Of a stretch of DNA of 64,000 nucleotides, positions 43,415-54,800 are shown one piece after another. Each line of letters opens with the position of its first letter. Position 1 is the stretch's first letter. The stretch is taken from positions 20,285 to 84,284 of the forward strand of contig NXFV01001992.1 in NCBI GenBank assembly GCA_002803225.1, written 5' to 3'. The translations under genes were made by a program, and so were the position numbers. The DNA comes from Gamarada debralockiae (taxonomy: Eukaryota; Ascomycota; Leotiomycetes; Helotiales; Hyphodiscaceae). Below the pieces are notes generated by a model that worked only from the letters and a program-made list of their open reading frames with translations, was not told where the DNA came from and searched no databases.

Positions 43415-45712
43415 TTAACCACGACCTGCTCTTTCGGGTAACTGAACTATGTCTGCATTGACCTTGACACTTTCGACCTTGGCACTGGTGGCGACTGGAG
43501 GTTTTTGAGATGGTTTAGGGGACTGGGGAGCGATGGTTTGGGTTGTTGGGGTTGTCATGGGTGCAGCAGTTTGAATCTTTTGTTCAGTCGTGGAGGTCTT
43601 TTTAAGGGGAGGGTTAGAAGGAGAGAATGGAGGAGGGGTGGGTTGTGCGGTGGCGGCATCAGCCTTATTTGCAGTGTTGAATACACCTTGCTTTGGAGTC
43701 GGTTTGGGAGATTGAGGAATGCTAGACGAGATTGACTTCTTTGGTTCTGCTTTGGGATTCTGGATCTTCATTGCAGTGACTACGGGAGGTCTTTGGGATG
43801 GTTTCGGAGACTTGGGAGTTTGAAGGGCCTTGGTTTGGACTCCTCTGGCGCAGCACTTTGGACTTTCTGTTCAGCAGCGGTACTCTTTGTTTCAGAACTG
43901 ACTTGGGAGGATAAAAAGGAACCACGGTCCGTTTGGCCGGTGGTGCCATGGTATTCTGTGTGCTCCCCGAGGGTTTGACTGGAGGCTCTTGGTGAGGTGG
44001 TTTTGCCGGTACATTAGAAAGCGATTTAATTGGTTCAGCAGAGGTATTCTGTTTAGGAATGACTACCGGTCATTTCTGGGGAGGTGGAGACGCGACTCGC
44101 TGAGCCACATTTCGTCGAACTTGCTCATTAACGCTGGATTTGACCTTCTCTATGGTTTCAGCTACCATTTATTGCTGGGGTTTCGGGAGCCTCTGGAGAT
44201 TCGACGGGCTGAGGCAGTTGAGAAGGCGTTGATAGTTGTGCCTCGGTGGTTTTGACGCGGTCTGCCGTGGTCGCACCACTTTGTTTCCGAGAGGAGAGAG
44301 AGGAGATCTGACATGCTAAGGTGCTGGAACTGTCTTGGGTGGGAGTCTCCAAACAATCTCGGCGGCCTCTCTTTGTGTTTTAGTTACTGGAGTTGGACGA
44401 AGAGGTTGGGCGGCCGTTGGCTTTGTGGGAGGACGATGCACTTTCTGAGCAGGTCCGACCGTTCCTTTCGGCTTGGGAGCAGTGGAAGCCGTAGGACTGC
44501 CCACTGTTTTAAATCTGCTGAAGAAGTCCTGTTTCTTCGTTTTCTGCTGGGCGGCGGGAGATGCTAGACGAGTTAGAAGGAATGGTGGCGGCACAGTCTG
44601 AACAGGTCGAGGGCTGGTCGTTTTGCGAGCGCGGGCCTTCTGTCTAATTTCCTCGAGTTCCCGCTGTCGGTGGTCTTCGTCCACTTGGCGCTGGGCGGCA
44701 AGATGCCTCTGGACCTCAGATCGTCGCCTTTGCTCCTGAAGTGCTTGTTTTCTCTTCTCAACATCAAGTTTTCGCTGTGTGCAAATATGCCGCTCCTGTT
44801 CCTCCAGTTTTTGCACTGCTTCGAGTCGCCGCTGTCGTTTCTCAACCACTTACCTCCTCAACTCGTCCACTTCTGGTCGTGGTTGGTAGCTCTGACCTCC
44901 AAATATCTGGAATACCTCTGCCTGCGCTCGTGGAATAGCTTCAATTTCTGGTTGAATCAAAAAAAGGTATTCGTTCCTAAGTGGACCGTCAATAGTCAAT
45001 TGGTCAAGCAATGGCCAGAGCATCTCGTCGTCAAATAGATCTCGTCGCAAGAAATCGTCTCGATGCGCTAGGATCTTATTTACTCGTATATCGGGTTGGC
45101 CGTCGTTCCAGAACCGATACTCGTACGTCTTTCACTCCCTTCCACAGATATAACAGAATTGGGCCCTGCACGCGCAGCTGGACCTTGTCAGTATGGATCA
45201 CCGAAGGGGGCTAAACACGTTCTACGCATGATTGCAACTTATATCAAGCTCCACCACTCGTTTACACCAGGAGCATCGTTGCCATTTGTTCTCCTTAGCA
45301 GCCTCGAGAATCTCTTTCAGTTCTAAATCCAGCGAACAGCCCCTGGGGGACGGTCGTTTTTCATTTGGTGCGCATTACTGCTTTACAGGTGGGGCAATAA
45401 CTCCGCCCGTCTTGATATTTTGCTTGTAAATGAACAATGAATATCAGGGTTTTGAGCAGTATGTCTCGTCCTTCGTATCGAATTCTATTTTTCTTTTCTC
45501 GTATTCCTTGACATGCGTTAGACCCAACAGAGTTCGTACACTGTCGATCAGTATGGGCTGGGTGCAGCAACAAGGGGGAAAGGTGGCGTCGTCCTTCAAT
45601 GAGTTTTGATACAGTTCTTTGATGCAGTTGTGGCAGTAGTTGTGACCGCATGGCGCCGGGAGCTGCCTTGGGCATTGGCTAGTATTCGGCTAAGTTGACT
45701 CGTGATTGCAGC
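43415..45712 (-). pseudogene. RBR (RING-IBR-RING) E3 ubiquitin ligase relic
   Basis: Near 45670-45560 the minus strand encodes a RING1-like CGHNYCHNCIKELY...PPCCCTQPI and then SVRTLLG and TYCSKP. A TGA interrupts where the IBR domain begins; a frameshift follows and CPTCKAV appears in another frame. WQRCSWCKRVVELDISCNH, joined by a 42-nt intron (45225-45184) to CACRAQFCYICGRE, is RING2; TGA at 45134-45132 then replaces the Trp of its W-K end. Downstream frames give a Glu/Arg/Gln-rich coiled coil (44850-44600) and a Pro/Thr/Lys tail with repeated QSPKP words to about 43415. The first RING Cys pair is missing, so the 5' end is gone too. Intact RBRs pass ubiquitin via a RING2 cysteine; this copy is inactive. 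Confidence 0.78.
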
Positions 45713-47087
45713 CTGCCCAGGGATTAGAGGGTAATGCTTCCACTTCCTCCCTGCCACTGCTACTGCCACTACCCTCTGGTAAATCGATAGTTAACTGGGC
45801 GTAGACGACTAACAGAGACAGAGGGTGATTCAAACTAAGCCCTTATCTGCGCCTATTTTTTAAGATTAGCAGTAGCGCCGAAGAGATAGAGGTAGTAGGG
45901 GCAGAAGAGACCTAACTGAGAATATTCCGATATCTTATTCGTAATCTGCTCCTTAATTTGCGACTTATCCTGCCAATCGCTTTGCACGTCTTCCGGCTGC
46001 TACTCTATATCTTCTTGCACTTGCGTCTTATCTTCCTTAACTTCAGGACTTATCCCTTAGATATATCTTCCCACCCAGATCTAAATGTCGGCAGTAATAG
46101 TAGTGGTGGTGTTGTGCGCACTATTCACCTGCTTATCCACGTGAGCAAGCGGGCCTTGAGGATCGGCGAGGCCTGCCTGGAGCTGCTATATGATGTAGTC
46201 ATGGTTATTATTGACCTGGCAGGATTTATATAACGTGTGTGACAGGGTTGGGCAGGCTAGCGGCAGAGGGGATAGATGTAGGAAGGCGGTCGATAGGTCG
46301 TGATTAGGGGAAAGGGAGTGATGATTCGATATAAGACTTTGTGTTATAGTGGTAGTAGTAGTGTATTTGTGTGCAAGAGTAAATTATATGGGAAAGGGTG
46401 TACTATATGAACTAAGTCCACAGGATGCTTACCTGACATATGCCTGAATTGTAGAGTATATAGCGCGATTGTGGTCTTACGCTCCTTGTTGATCTCGCTG
46501 TGTAGACTAAGATAGCTTACTACTTTCTCGACTCCCTGCTCCTTCTCTTGCTGTGCTAGGAGTGGCACTAGCAGCGGTAGCAGCTGCTCCGGATGTCCTC
46601 AAAATATGAGAATGGCCTGCTAGAGGAGCAAGGGCGCGTTTGCTTTAAAGAGCACGTTAAGATTACTTTGCAGGTCTGTTACAAAGCTTATCAGAGGGGG
46701 TGCGTTAAGCTGCGCAGGCTTATATATAACAAATCAGAGGCTATAAGAAGCTGACTCTCCCTTCTGCCGCTAGTAGGACGCGTGATCACTTACTACTTTA
46801 GTATTTTGTGTATCTTGAGGGTTGAGATATTTTTGTAGTTAGCTAGCTATATTATTTATAATTTAGGGGCAAGGAGAAATAAGTAAATTGAAATGCAGTA
46901 GTGTTGGTAGTAGTAGTGGCAGTAAGTAGTGGTAGCCCATGATGGCTGTGGCTGTGGCTGTGGTCGCAGAGAGGGTGTTATTTATTTATTGTAATATAGA
47001 ATTCCTAAGACAGGGGGATAATCTGGATCTGGCATCGCGCAGTGCTAGTGGGCATAGACCTGTATCAGTGAAGGCACCTGCCCACGT
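45713..47087. other. repeat-like low-coding stretch
   Basis: Composition changes here to simple words such as actgctactgcc and gtagtagtagtgg. No intact ORF; the ORFs at 45958 and 46344 show no motif. Probably old transposon debris that also truncated the RBR gene. Confidence 0.4.
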
Positions 47088-47364
47088 AACGAGCCCACCA
47101 CCGCAGGTCTGTGCGCTACAGGGCATTTCACATATTAATAAAAATTTAGAACTCTCAAATAAATTATTACTAGTTAATAGATCACTACTCCACCTTCTTT
47201 TATTTATAGTAGTTTAATATTAAGTCTTAATTATTCCTTATTATTTTAGAACTTTGAAGTGATTGTCGTGTCTTTGGTTTACTAATGCCTGAAGGCGGCC
47301 GCGCGACGCCTGAAAATGCCTGGAAAATGCCCTGTGGCGCACAGACCTACGGCGGTGGGCTCGT
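47088..47364. mobile_element. about 277-bp MITE nested in a MULE relic
   Basis: Inverted arms of about 42 bp: ACGAGCCCACC..CGCAGGTCTGTGCG..ACAGGGCATTT from 47088, and the reverse complement of nearly the same text ending at 47364. The interior is AT-rich and non-coding. Directly beyond the right arm a minus-strand MULE transposase frame is cut off, so the element inserted into, or at the broken edge of, that transposase. The target duplication is not clear, so the superfamily is open. Confidence 0.72.
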
Positions 47365-47369
47365 AACCA

Positions 47370-47650
47370 TCACCCCATTTTCGACCTCTCGAGTTGAATA
47401 ACCTTGTTGTTCCCAGATATAGCACATATATTCAGCAACGGCATATTAAATCGGTTCGTTTTGTATGTGCCATCGAGTAGAAGAACATCAGGATGCTGCT
47501 TCCACATGGTAACCGCGGTCGGGTGTATAAAAAAGAGTCGGGTGAGGGCATTTTTATCGGGATTAAACATTGTGTGCTGAGGAGAAGCCTTTGTCTTCTA
47601 ATTCCTTGTAATTTGTTAGCAAAATCAAGGGACAGATTTCTATCTAACAT
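47370..47650 (-). pseudogene. Mutator-like (MULE) transposase fragment
   Basis: The minus-strand frame reads LTRLFFIHPTAVTMWKQ then PDVLLLDGTYKTNRFNMPLL and NICAISGNN, the core of the MULE transposase domain including the first catalytic Asp region (L-L-D-x-T-Y-K-T-N). It breaks at the MITE on one side and, on the other, the homologous upstream part runs into a different frame near 47570-47650. Only about 65 residues of a 500-700-aa enzyme remain. Confidence 0.82.
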
Positions 47651-47920
47651 AGCTGAAAGAGTCAGTCCATTAGGGTTCGTCCACCAAGTTGCTCAATGCA
47701 TGTTTTTTGAACTAGATTTGAGACGTCCTTTGAGCTAATATTGCCTCTGGATGTTGCCTTCGGAGTACAGACAGGATTTGAGCGTTGTTCAGACTAGAGA
47801 GATCTAAGGACTGGATCTTAATAATAACCCGGGATATAGACTAGCAATTCTGTGTGCAGGATACGCTAAAGGGTCGATCGAAGCATTGTGATTGTGTGAT
47901 CCTTGGAGTGTTTGTTAGTT

Positions 47921-48860
47921 GAGCTGTATTTTGGGGGCGAAATATAGTGGCATTTCTAGACCTAGCTGATATCTTTTACCCTTGCCACGTGATAAAAAAA
48001 ACTGAGCCATACTGTCAGGAATATTGCCTGAAATATCGGTATCTTTTAGTACCGATCTGACCCGATTGATCGGACCCGATATCTGAAGGCTCCGTAGACT
48101 CGTCCGTAAGGTACATATGTACGAGCTGTACAGAGCTCTATATATACAGGCTCTACCGCAGGTAGAACTAGAATAAGAATTAAGTCAAGTACACCTGAAA
48201 TATCACTTCTCTTTTACTAGCGTCCACGTGACCCTGCCCTGCCCCACTAGACCATAAATCTGACACATACACCAAAGTTGTTCAAAGCTCTGTAAATTAC
48301 ACAACACACAACGCACAACACAACGCCCTTATTTCTCTGTCAATTATCATGGAAACCCCTTGTGGCATGCGGCCCTTCCCCTCCGGAAGCTATTTCCAGC
48401 GACTTTGCTACTGCTTTTGCTGCTATTCAAGCGCATGCGAAATGCAACAGATACGCCCTGTTCAAACGCGACATGAAACCTTCACGAGTTATATGTGCAT
48501 GCGACCGGTTTGACAAGCCACAGACTAGGGATAAGAGCTCTGGTATTCATAAATCGAGGAAACGTCAAGCCACTGGTAGTAAGAAGTGCAATTGCACTAT
48601 GAAGGTAGCTTTGGAAAGGGACGATATATCGGGTTCCTGGCATGTTCAAACATGTTGGTTGGAATTGCCTAATCAGGTATAGCCTGTATTTTCCCCTCTT
48701 TTGTGATAAGAGAGCTCTTCCCCTCCTTGTATTTCAGCTCCGTAGCTGCGTTGCCGCAGGGAAACATTCCTGTGCCTCGCATTCGCATACAAATTACTAC
48801 TGTCCTCGAAGAGTTGATTTAGCCGCTAGTAGAGTTGATTTAGGCGGTCCCTAAACGGAA
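47921..48860 (+). mobile_element. MULE fragment with FAR1-type DNA-binding exon
   Basis: A frame at 48362-48682 (initiating codon uncertain; GTG at the listed start, ATG 48349 is out of frame) encodes FATAFAAIQAHAKCNRYALF, ICACDR, SKKCNCTMKVALER and SWHVQTCWLE, the FAR1/WRKY-GCM1 zinc-binding domain at the N-terminus of fungal MULE transposases. A likely intron follows (CAG|GTATAG ... TATTTCAG). The 5' flank from 47921 matches the terminal block of the 8.75-kb fragment. No transposase core lies downstream in the same orientation; the minus-strand core at 47.4 kb must come from another copy or an inversion. Confidence 0.75.
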
Positions 48861-49635
48861 CAAGGTCCCAAATCCTCTAGTCTGCATGTAATAATGAGGA
48901 TTCACGAGACATTTCAACATTTATTATTCAGGGCAGTGAAAGTATCAAGCAGTCTGTGTATATGTTCCATCAGGGAGAAGTGGCAAGGGGTACCTCGGAG
49001 TGTGATTCGGGAAATTCTGACGCTTCCCTGGGGCTGCTTCTCGGCCAATCTCTTCGTCGAAAGAAAAATGTGGCCGAAATTGGCACCCAACGCCCTTTGC
49101 AAGCCTTCCACAAAACTTAATTAAATTTGCTGAAATTTGATTTCAGAGCTCTAAAGAAGTTAAAACTATGTTGAACTAATTTTTAGAAATTTAACCAAGG
49201 TTTTGTGGTTGTTCTTCGAGCCTGAAAGTAGGAAGTAGTTTTTGGAGGCACGGGACACTCTTTTCTTAGACGAAGAAGCCAATGCAACTTGAGAATCCAG
49301 GAACCATGGCGCTGGAAGACTTTAAATGTGTAGCAATAAGGTTTACCAATCCCAGTCCAATCCAGTAATAACCGCCGACCACACAACCCCATTTTATCAA
49401 CAAGCTGAGGTTCTGCGCCGCTCACGAGAAACCCTCTTTTTCCGCACTTTAGTTCTCCTGTCTCTGCTCTCTGCCCTCTACTCTCTATAACGCATGGTAT
49501 CGCACCGCACAGCATCGCACCACAGAGCATCGCTTGGCACACCACTCTCCTCCCTACCCGATTCGCATCGCAATCGTGCCACGCTTGGTTCGGTAGCCAG
49601 AAGCCGTGGACGGCGGCGGCGCGGCGGCATCGGCG
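48861..49635. other. intergenic, upstream of the methyltransferase
   Basis: No supported gene. The stretch just before 49636 has tandem gcatcgca-like words and a GC-rich ggcggcggcg run close to the start codon. Confidence 0.45.
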
Positions 49636-51002
49636 ATGGCAAACACAGAACCTCTACCTCCCGCATCAGAAATTGAAGCACCAATTGAAGCTGATGTTTG
49701 TACTCGAAACCAGGCTTCCAGAAGCGAATATACTGACTCGCGCGCAAGTCGTTCAAAGGATCTGGATCAGATATCTCCCCGAGTAGATCTGATGCGTGAG
49801 CCTCCCCCTAGCCCAGCTCCCACGAACCCCTCACAATACTCACATTCTATGCCTTTGTATCCCCCATAGTAGAGCGCTAAATGTGCTTCACAGAGCTTCT
49901 ACCGTTTCTACTTCAAGCGACGTCTGGCAATTTCGGGAAGAAAACGGTCGCACGTATCACGGCTATCGAGCTGGTGGTGAGCAGCCCTCTTCCCTTCACT
50001 ACCCATCTCCTCTCTAACGAGTCTCTCGCAGCATACCATTACCCCAACGACACCCCCGAATCAGAACGCCTCGATTATCAACACTGGATCCTCGACTTTG
50101 CCTTGCGTGGCCAGTTGCACTTTGCGCCCCTTTCTAACCCGTTTAACATTCTAGATGTTGGGACCGGCACAGGAACATGGGCTATTCAAATGGGTGATGC
50201 CTATCCAGGTGCCACCATCGAAGCTACGGATCTGTCTCCAATTCAACCCAACGATGTCCCTGCGAACGTTCGCTTCATAGTGGATGATGCTGAGCTAGAC
50301 GACTGGGCTATCCCCGAAAACCACTACGACTTTATACACACGAGGCTTCTCATGGGTTGCATGGAGAACTTCAGCGCCATAATAGAGCATGGCTTTCTAC
50401 ATACAAAACCAGGAGGATGGATGGAGAGCCAAGATGTTATGATGGGGCCGTTCTGCGACGACAATACCATGCCGGATGACTGGCCATTCAAAGAGTGGTC
50501 CGACACCATGGCAGAAGCAGCGGAGATGGCAGGTCGACCTTTGTTAATTGCAGACAAACTGAAGCAGTGGTACATCGATGCTGGATTTGTAGACGTGCAT
50601 GAAAAAGTCATCAAAATCCCCATCAATTCCTGGCCACGCGATAAACATTTCAAGGACTTGGGTTCCTATTGGGCAGAGGATATATTGGCGGGCCTCCAGG
50701 GGTTCAGTTTGGCCCTTTTTTCGAGGATATTTGGGTGGAATAAAACTGAAATTGAAGTATGGTTTCCAATCTTTTGTCGAGCAATTTCCTGACCAATGAC
50801 TCGTTAGGTTTATCTTGTCAACGTCCGCAAGGCAATCTCTGACACACGCGTCCATTCCTACAACAAATATTACATTGTCTGGGGTCGCAAACCGGAGCCA
50901 TCTTCGAATCCCAACCCCAGTGCCCAAAACCACGTTGTCTCTCACGTACCTATGGATCCAGTCGATATACCTCTCCCTCCAGACTCGAGTGCTTCTCCGT
51001 GA
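49636..51002 (+). CDS. LaeA-like SAM-dependent methyltransferase, intact
   Basis: Four exons: 49636-49795, 49896-49976, 50032-50756 and 50808-51002, about 386 aa. The variable N-terminus (MANTEPLPPASEIEAP) leads to FREENGRTYHGYRAG, the family's N-terminal signature, then YPNDTPESERLDYQHW. SAM motif I is ILDVGTGTGTW, post-I is EATDLSPIQP and motif III is KPGGWMESQD. The last exon restores VYLVNVRKAISD...YYIVWGRKP, the usual C-terminus. The first intron (donor GTGAGC) is the least certain border. Relatives are nuclear regulators of secondary metabolism or small-molecule methylases. It lies 0.9 kb from the 3' end of the PKS, tail to tail, so it may belong to that cluster. Unlike its relative at 18.8 kb, no lesion is visible. 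Confidence 0.88.
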
Positions 51003-51870
51003 GAAGCGCATCATAGAATAATAGCCACGTGGAACAATACCTGTTCGTACATGATGAACAGGCCATACGAAAGAAACTCGTCGCTTACAACCCATTTACG
51101 GTTGCATCTGCGGGCTCCTCAAGCTTCTCCTAGGCCAGTGGACTATATGAGCTTGACGAACCATAGGTGCAAGTATAACTATTCTTCGCCTTACGATCCC
51201 TTCATTCATGACCTGATAGCGAAGGCCAATGATTCTCTGATTTTGCTTCAGGAACGGGATGATATGCATAATATTTCTGATTTCCGGTGTTGATGGAGAC
51301 GGCTTGATAGTGATTTGCCTGGCGCCGTTTCCTTTTGTCGAATAACATTAGAAGAACAATACCCACGTATCATGGTTAATGCAACTTCATTTGAACTCAG
51401 CTTTCTCAATAGATCATTGATGCTGAAGCTTCGCAGAGTTAAACGTGCCCGGCGCCCTCTACAATGCTCTTAGGCTCTTCAACCTAGTCAACTCTGGGAT
51501 AGCAAGAGTCGTCCTAGATGCCTCAAGCGTGACACAAAGTAACGTCATGTTTGTATTTCTCCAGTGGAAAGTCATCCAAGTGACCACGAACATCGAAGTC
51601 ACGAAGTGCGGCTCTAATAACTAAGTTTCAAGATTCATTACTGGATCTTCCCAGCTCCAGTCGTTGATTGGAATGAAATAGATTATCGATTATCAGTTTG
51701 GTGCAGGAAAAAGAAGAGGTTCAACAGTTAGAACCAGAAAACCATTTTAGAAATTCATCATCCATGACCACAGGCCTTCCAGTGCTCCACAAATCGACGA
51801 CAATTTTCCAAAACGAGCTCCAAATGTAAGCTGCAGCCCTCGAAAGAAATACTGGATATGAAAGAAAATA
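51003..51870. other. intergenic between convergent genes
   Basis: Holds the 3' flanks of the methyltransferase (plus) and the PKS (minus). No ORF of note. Confidence 0.55.
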
Positions 51871-54800
51871 TCAGGGCAGTTTGGGAGCAGGAGTCAGTCT
51901 CGAGATGATCTTCTCGCACAAAGCAAAGAGCGACGCCGCACCCATGATGTCCAGTGTCGTGAGCTCGGCACCGAGATCCATGCGGGCCCAGTTTCTGAAT
52001 TCTACTGCAGCCAGGGAGTCAAGTCCGTAGCTGGCCAACGGCTTGGCTGGCTCTATGGGCTCAGTCAGACGAAGGCTGTTCATGAACTGGGTGCTGACAA
52101 TCTCTACCGCAGCGGGGAGCAAGGTTGAGTTATCTGCCTGCGCATTAACCAGCATGAGAAAAGCTAGAATTTCCTTCGGGCCGTCGCTGCTGGAATTGCG
52201 GTTCTTGCTGGCTGCGTCTCCTCCAAAGGACAAACCCGCAAAGCGTACGTCCCGAAGGATTCCAGAGGTTTCTGGTTGGGGAATTGCGATGCCGGTGATC
52301 ATTTGCGAGGCACTGGCTTCGTTGATAGCTGCCGTCTGCTGGAGAATGGAGAAGCGGAGTATTTTGTACAGCTGTCTTTCATTGATGTGAGTAAAGGAAT
52401 CGGTGTCGAATGATGCTTGCAGCTCAGATCTTTCTGCAACGTAGCCGACTTCTTCGACTACACCGAGATCTACGGAACATGCTGGCAAGCCTAGATTCCT
52501 CCGGTATGTGGCGAAGCTGTCGAGAAAGACATTGGCTGCTGCGTAGTTTGCTTGTCCTTTGTTTCCTATGACCCCGGAGATACTGGAGAGCATGGTGAAG
52601 AAATCCAGAGGCTCATTCTGCTCCAGTGAGGCGTTGTGGAGATTCCAAGTGCCTTTTACCTTACAAGCTATACTCTCGTGGAATTCTTGAAGTGTCATTG
52701 ACATGTAAATTTTGTCCTGGAGGCATCAGCAAGTTCACTTTCTGCGTTTTGGGAAAGTTCCTCCCACCCTGAGTACCATAGCTCCTTGAATCAGTCCTCT
52801 GATCGAAAAAGCTGCTTCTTTAAACACACGTCTGACATCTTCGAAATTAGACACATCTCCTCTAAAGAGATCGACCTGACATCCTTCTGCAGCGATGTTC
52901 GCTAAGACTGCTTGGGACTTTTCGTCTGCATAACCACTTCTGCATAGAAAGACCAAGTGTTTTGCACCAACTCGCGCCAAATGTATTGCCAAATTGCCAC
53001 ACAGTCCTCTGAGCCCACCTATAATGAGATAAGAAGCGTCAGGTCTTAAGACGAGTTTTCGAACTGCTGGCCGAACCTAGTGATGTGAGCAATGTTTACA
53101 AGACGAAATGAGTAGCTTACTGGTATTTCGATCTTCTTGTTCAACCCATTTGATATCACAACCTTACCAAGGTGGGTTGCACCCCGAAGATAACGGAGTG
53201 CAGAGACCACTTCTTCAAAAGGAAAGACTGTGATCGGAGAAATCGGCTTGACATATCCTTTTCCAATGAAATCCATAGTCTCTGCCAACAATCTACAGCC
53301 ACATTAATTTGGATACAGTCAGTCGTAGGTGAGGGTAGTGACTCACCTGGCTATCAGAGGATCTGATATCTGCTTGTGGGACATGTCCACAGCGCGGAAT
53401 GATGCGTTGCGATTGAATGGCTCCATGGAAAGGCTACTTCGTGCAAGGATATCTTTCTTCCCAATTTCAATCATGGTACCGCCGTCAGCAATACAGCGCC
53501 ATGATTCATCTAGCAGTTCCCCGGTCAGAGAGTTTAAGATAATATCAACACCGTCTCCGTTGGTGATATTCATGATTTGGGGTCCAAAAGCTTTCGTTCT
53601 GGACGAAAATACGTGCTCTGGTGGGATGCCGAAAGTCTCAGTCAGGAATTTTCGTTTCTCGTCAGTGCCAACTGTTGCGAAAATCTGCACGAGGAATTAG
53701 ATCACACTGAAATTACTCAACTCAAGTGAAGACTCACCTTCGCTCCTTTGTGTTGACATAATTGAATGGCTGCGATTCCCACACCTCCTGAAGCTGAATG
53801 GATTAAAACGGTCTGGAAACCATGGTAATCAGTTGTAACTCAGAACAACAGTGAAAAGGACTTACCTGATCTTTTTGCATGTTTGCAAGGTGCAAAAGCC
53901 CATAGATGGCAGTGATGTAAACACTTGGCAAGGTAGCTGCGTCCTAGTATACATTAGACCTGATGCCAAAGACCGAGTTCATTTTCTTACTTCAAAAGAC
54001 ACCGAGTCAGGCAACGGGTAAACAAATAACGGATTCACTTGAATCCGGTTGGCAAATAGACCTTTGTCGTAAACCAATACCCGCTGTCCAACTTTGAGAT
54101 CGAGATGCTTTACCAAGTTCCCAACTCGCCTGATCACTCCAGCCCCCTCGAGTCCAGGAAGGTGCTCATTTGCAGGAACAATACCCATAGTTACTGCGAC
54201 GTCCTACCTCAGTGGTCAGTGTATGGTCATAATTTTGCCTTCAATGTCATCGTACCTTAAAGTTTACACCGGCAGCAAATATTTCGACCTCAACGTAATC
54301 ATTTCTGAGAGGAAGTTCTTGTTCAGAAACCTCAGCGTACTGGAGTGAGTCAAGTGTCCCTAACCGCTCGCATTTGAGCCTGATGCAAGTTTCGGACTCA
54401 TGAAAATCTCTGACTTGAGGTTTTGCGCCATGTCTATCTTCCAACTCGACTTGATTGATCTTCTCATCGGCTCGCATTCTGCTTATATAGAGGATGCCAC
54501 ATCTCTCGACAAATTCGTTCTCGATCCGTGCTTCTTGTTCTGAGCTCTGAAGATATTTCAGTATACGGTCAATTGCTGGAGCGGTCTCAGGCCCGGAAGA
54601 AGTTTCAACATCCAAAGTTATCAATCTAACCATTGGATCTTCCGATCGAATGGTTCGCACTAATCCATGGATCAGTGCATCGTCCGGGTTTGTAACCTGA
54701 AGTTGAGAGCCAGTCGTGACCCAGAGGATTCTGTTCTCCTTGGAGGTGAGATCTTTTATTGCCTGCCATTGATCATCGACGACAGTGGTAAGTATTGGAG

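Noticed and set aside
47975..48350. Possible second LTR beginning TGTCAGGAATATT
   Set aside because: No matching CA end or target duplication could be found; it lies within the MULE fragment's 5' region.
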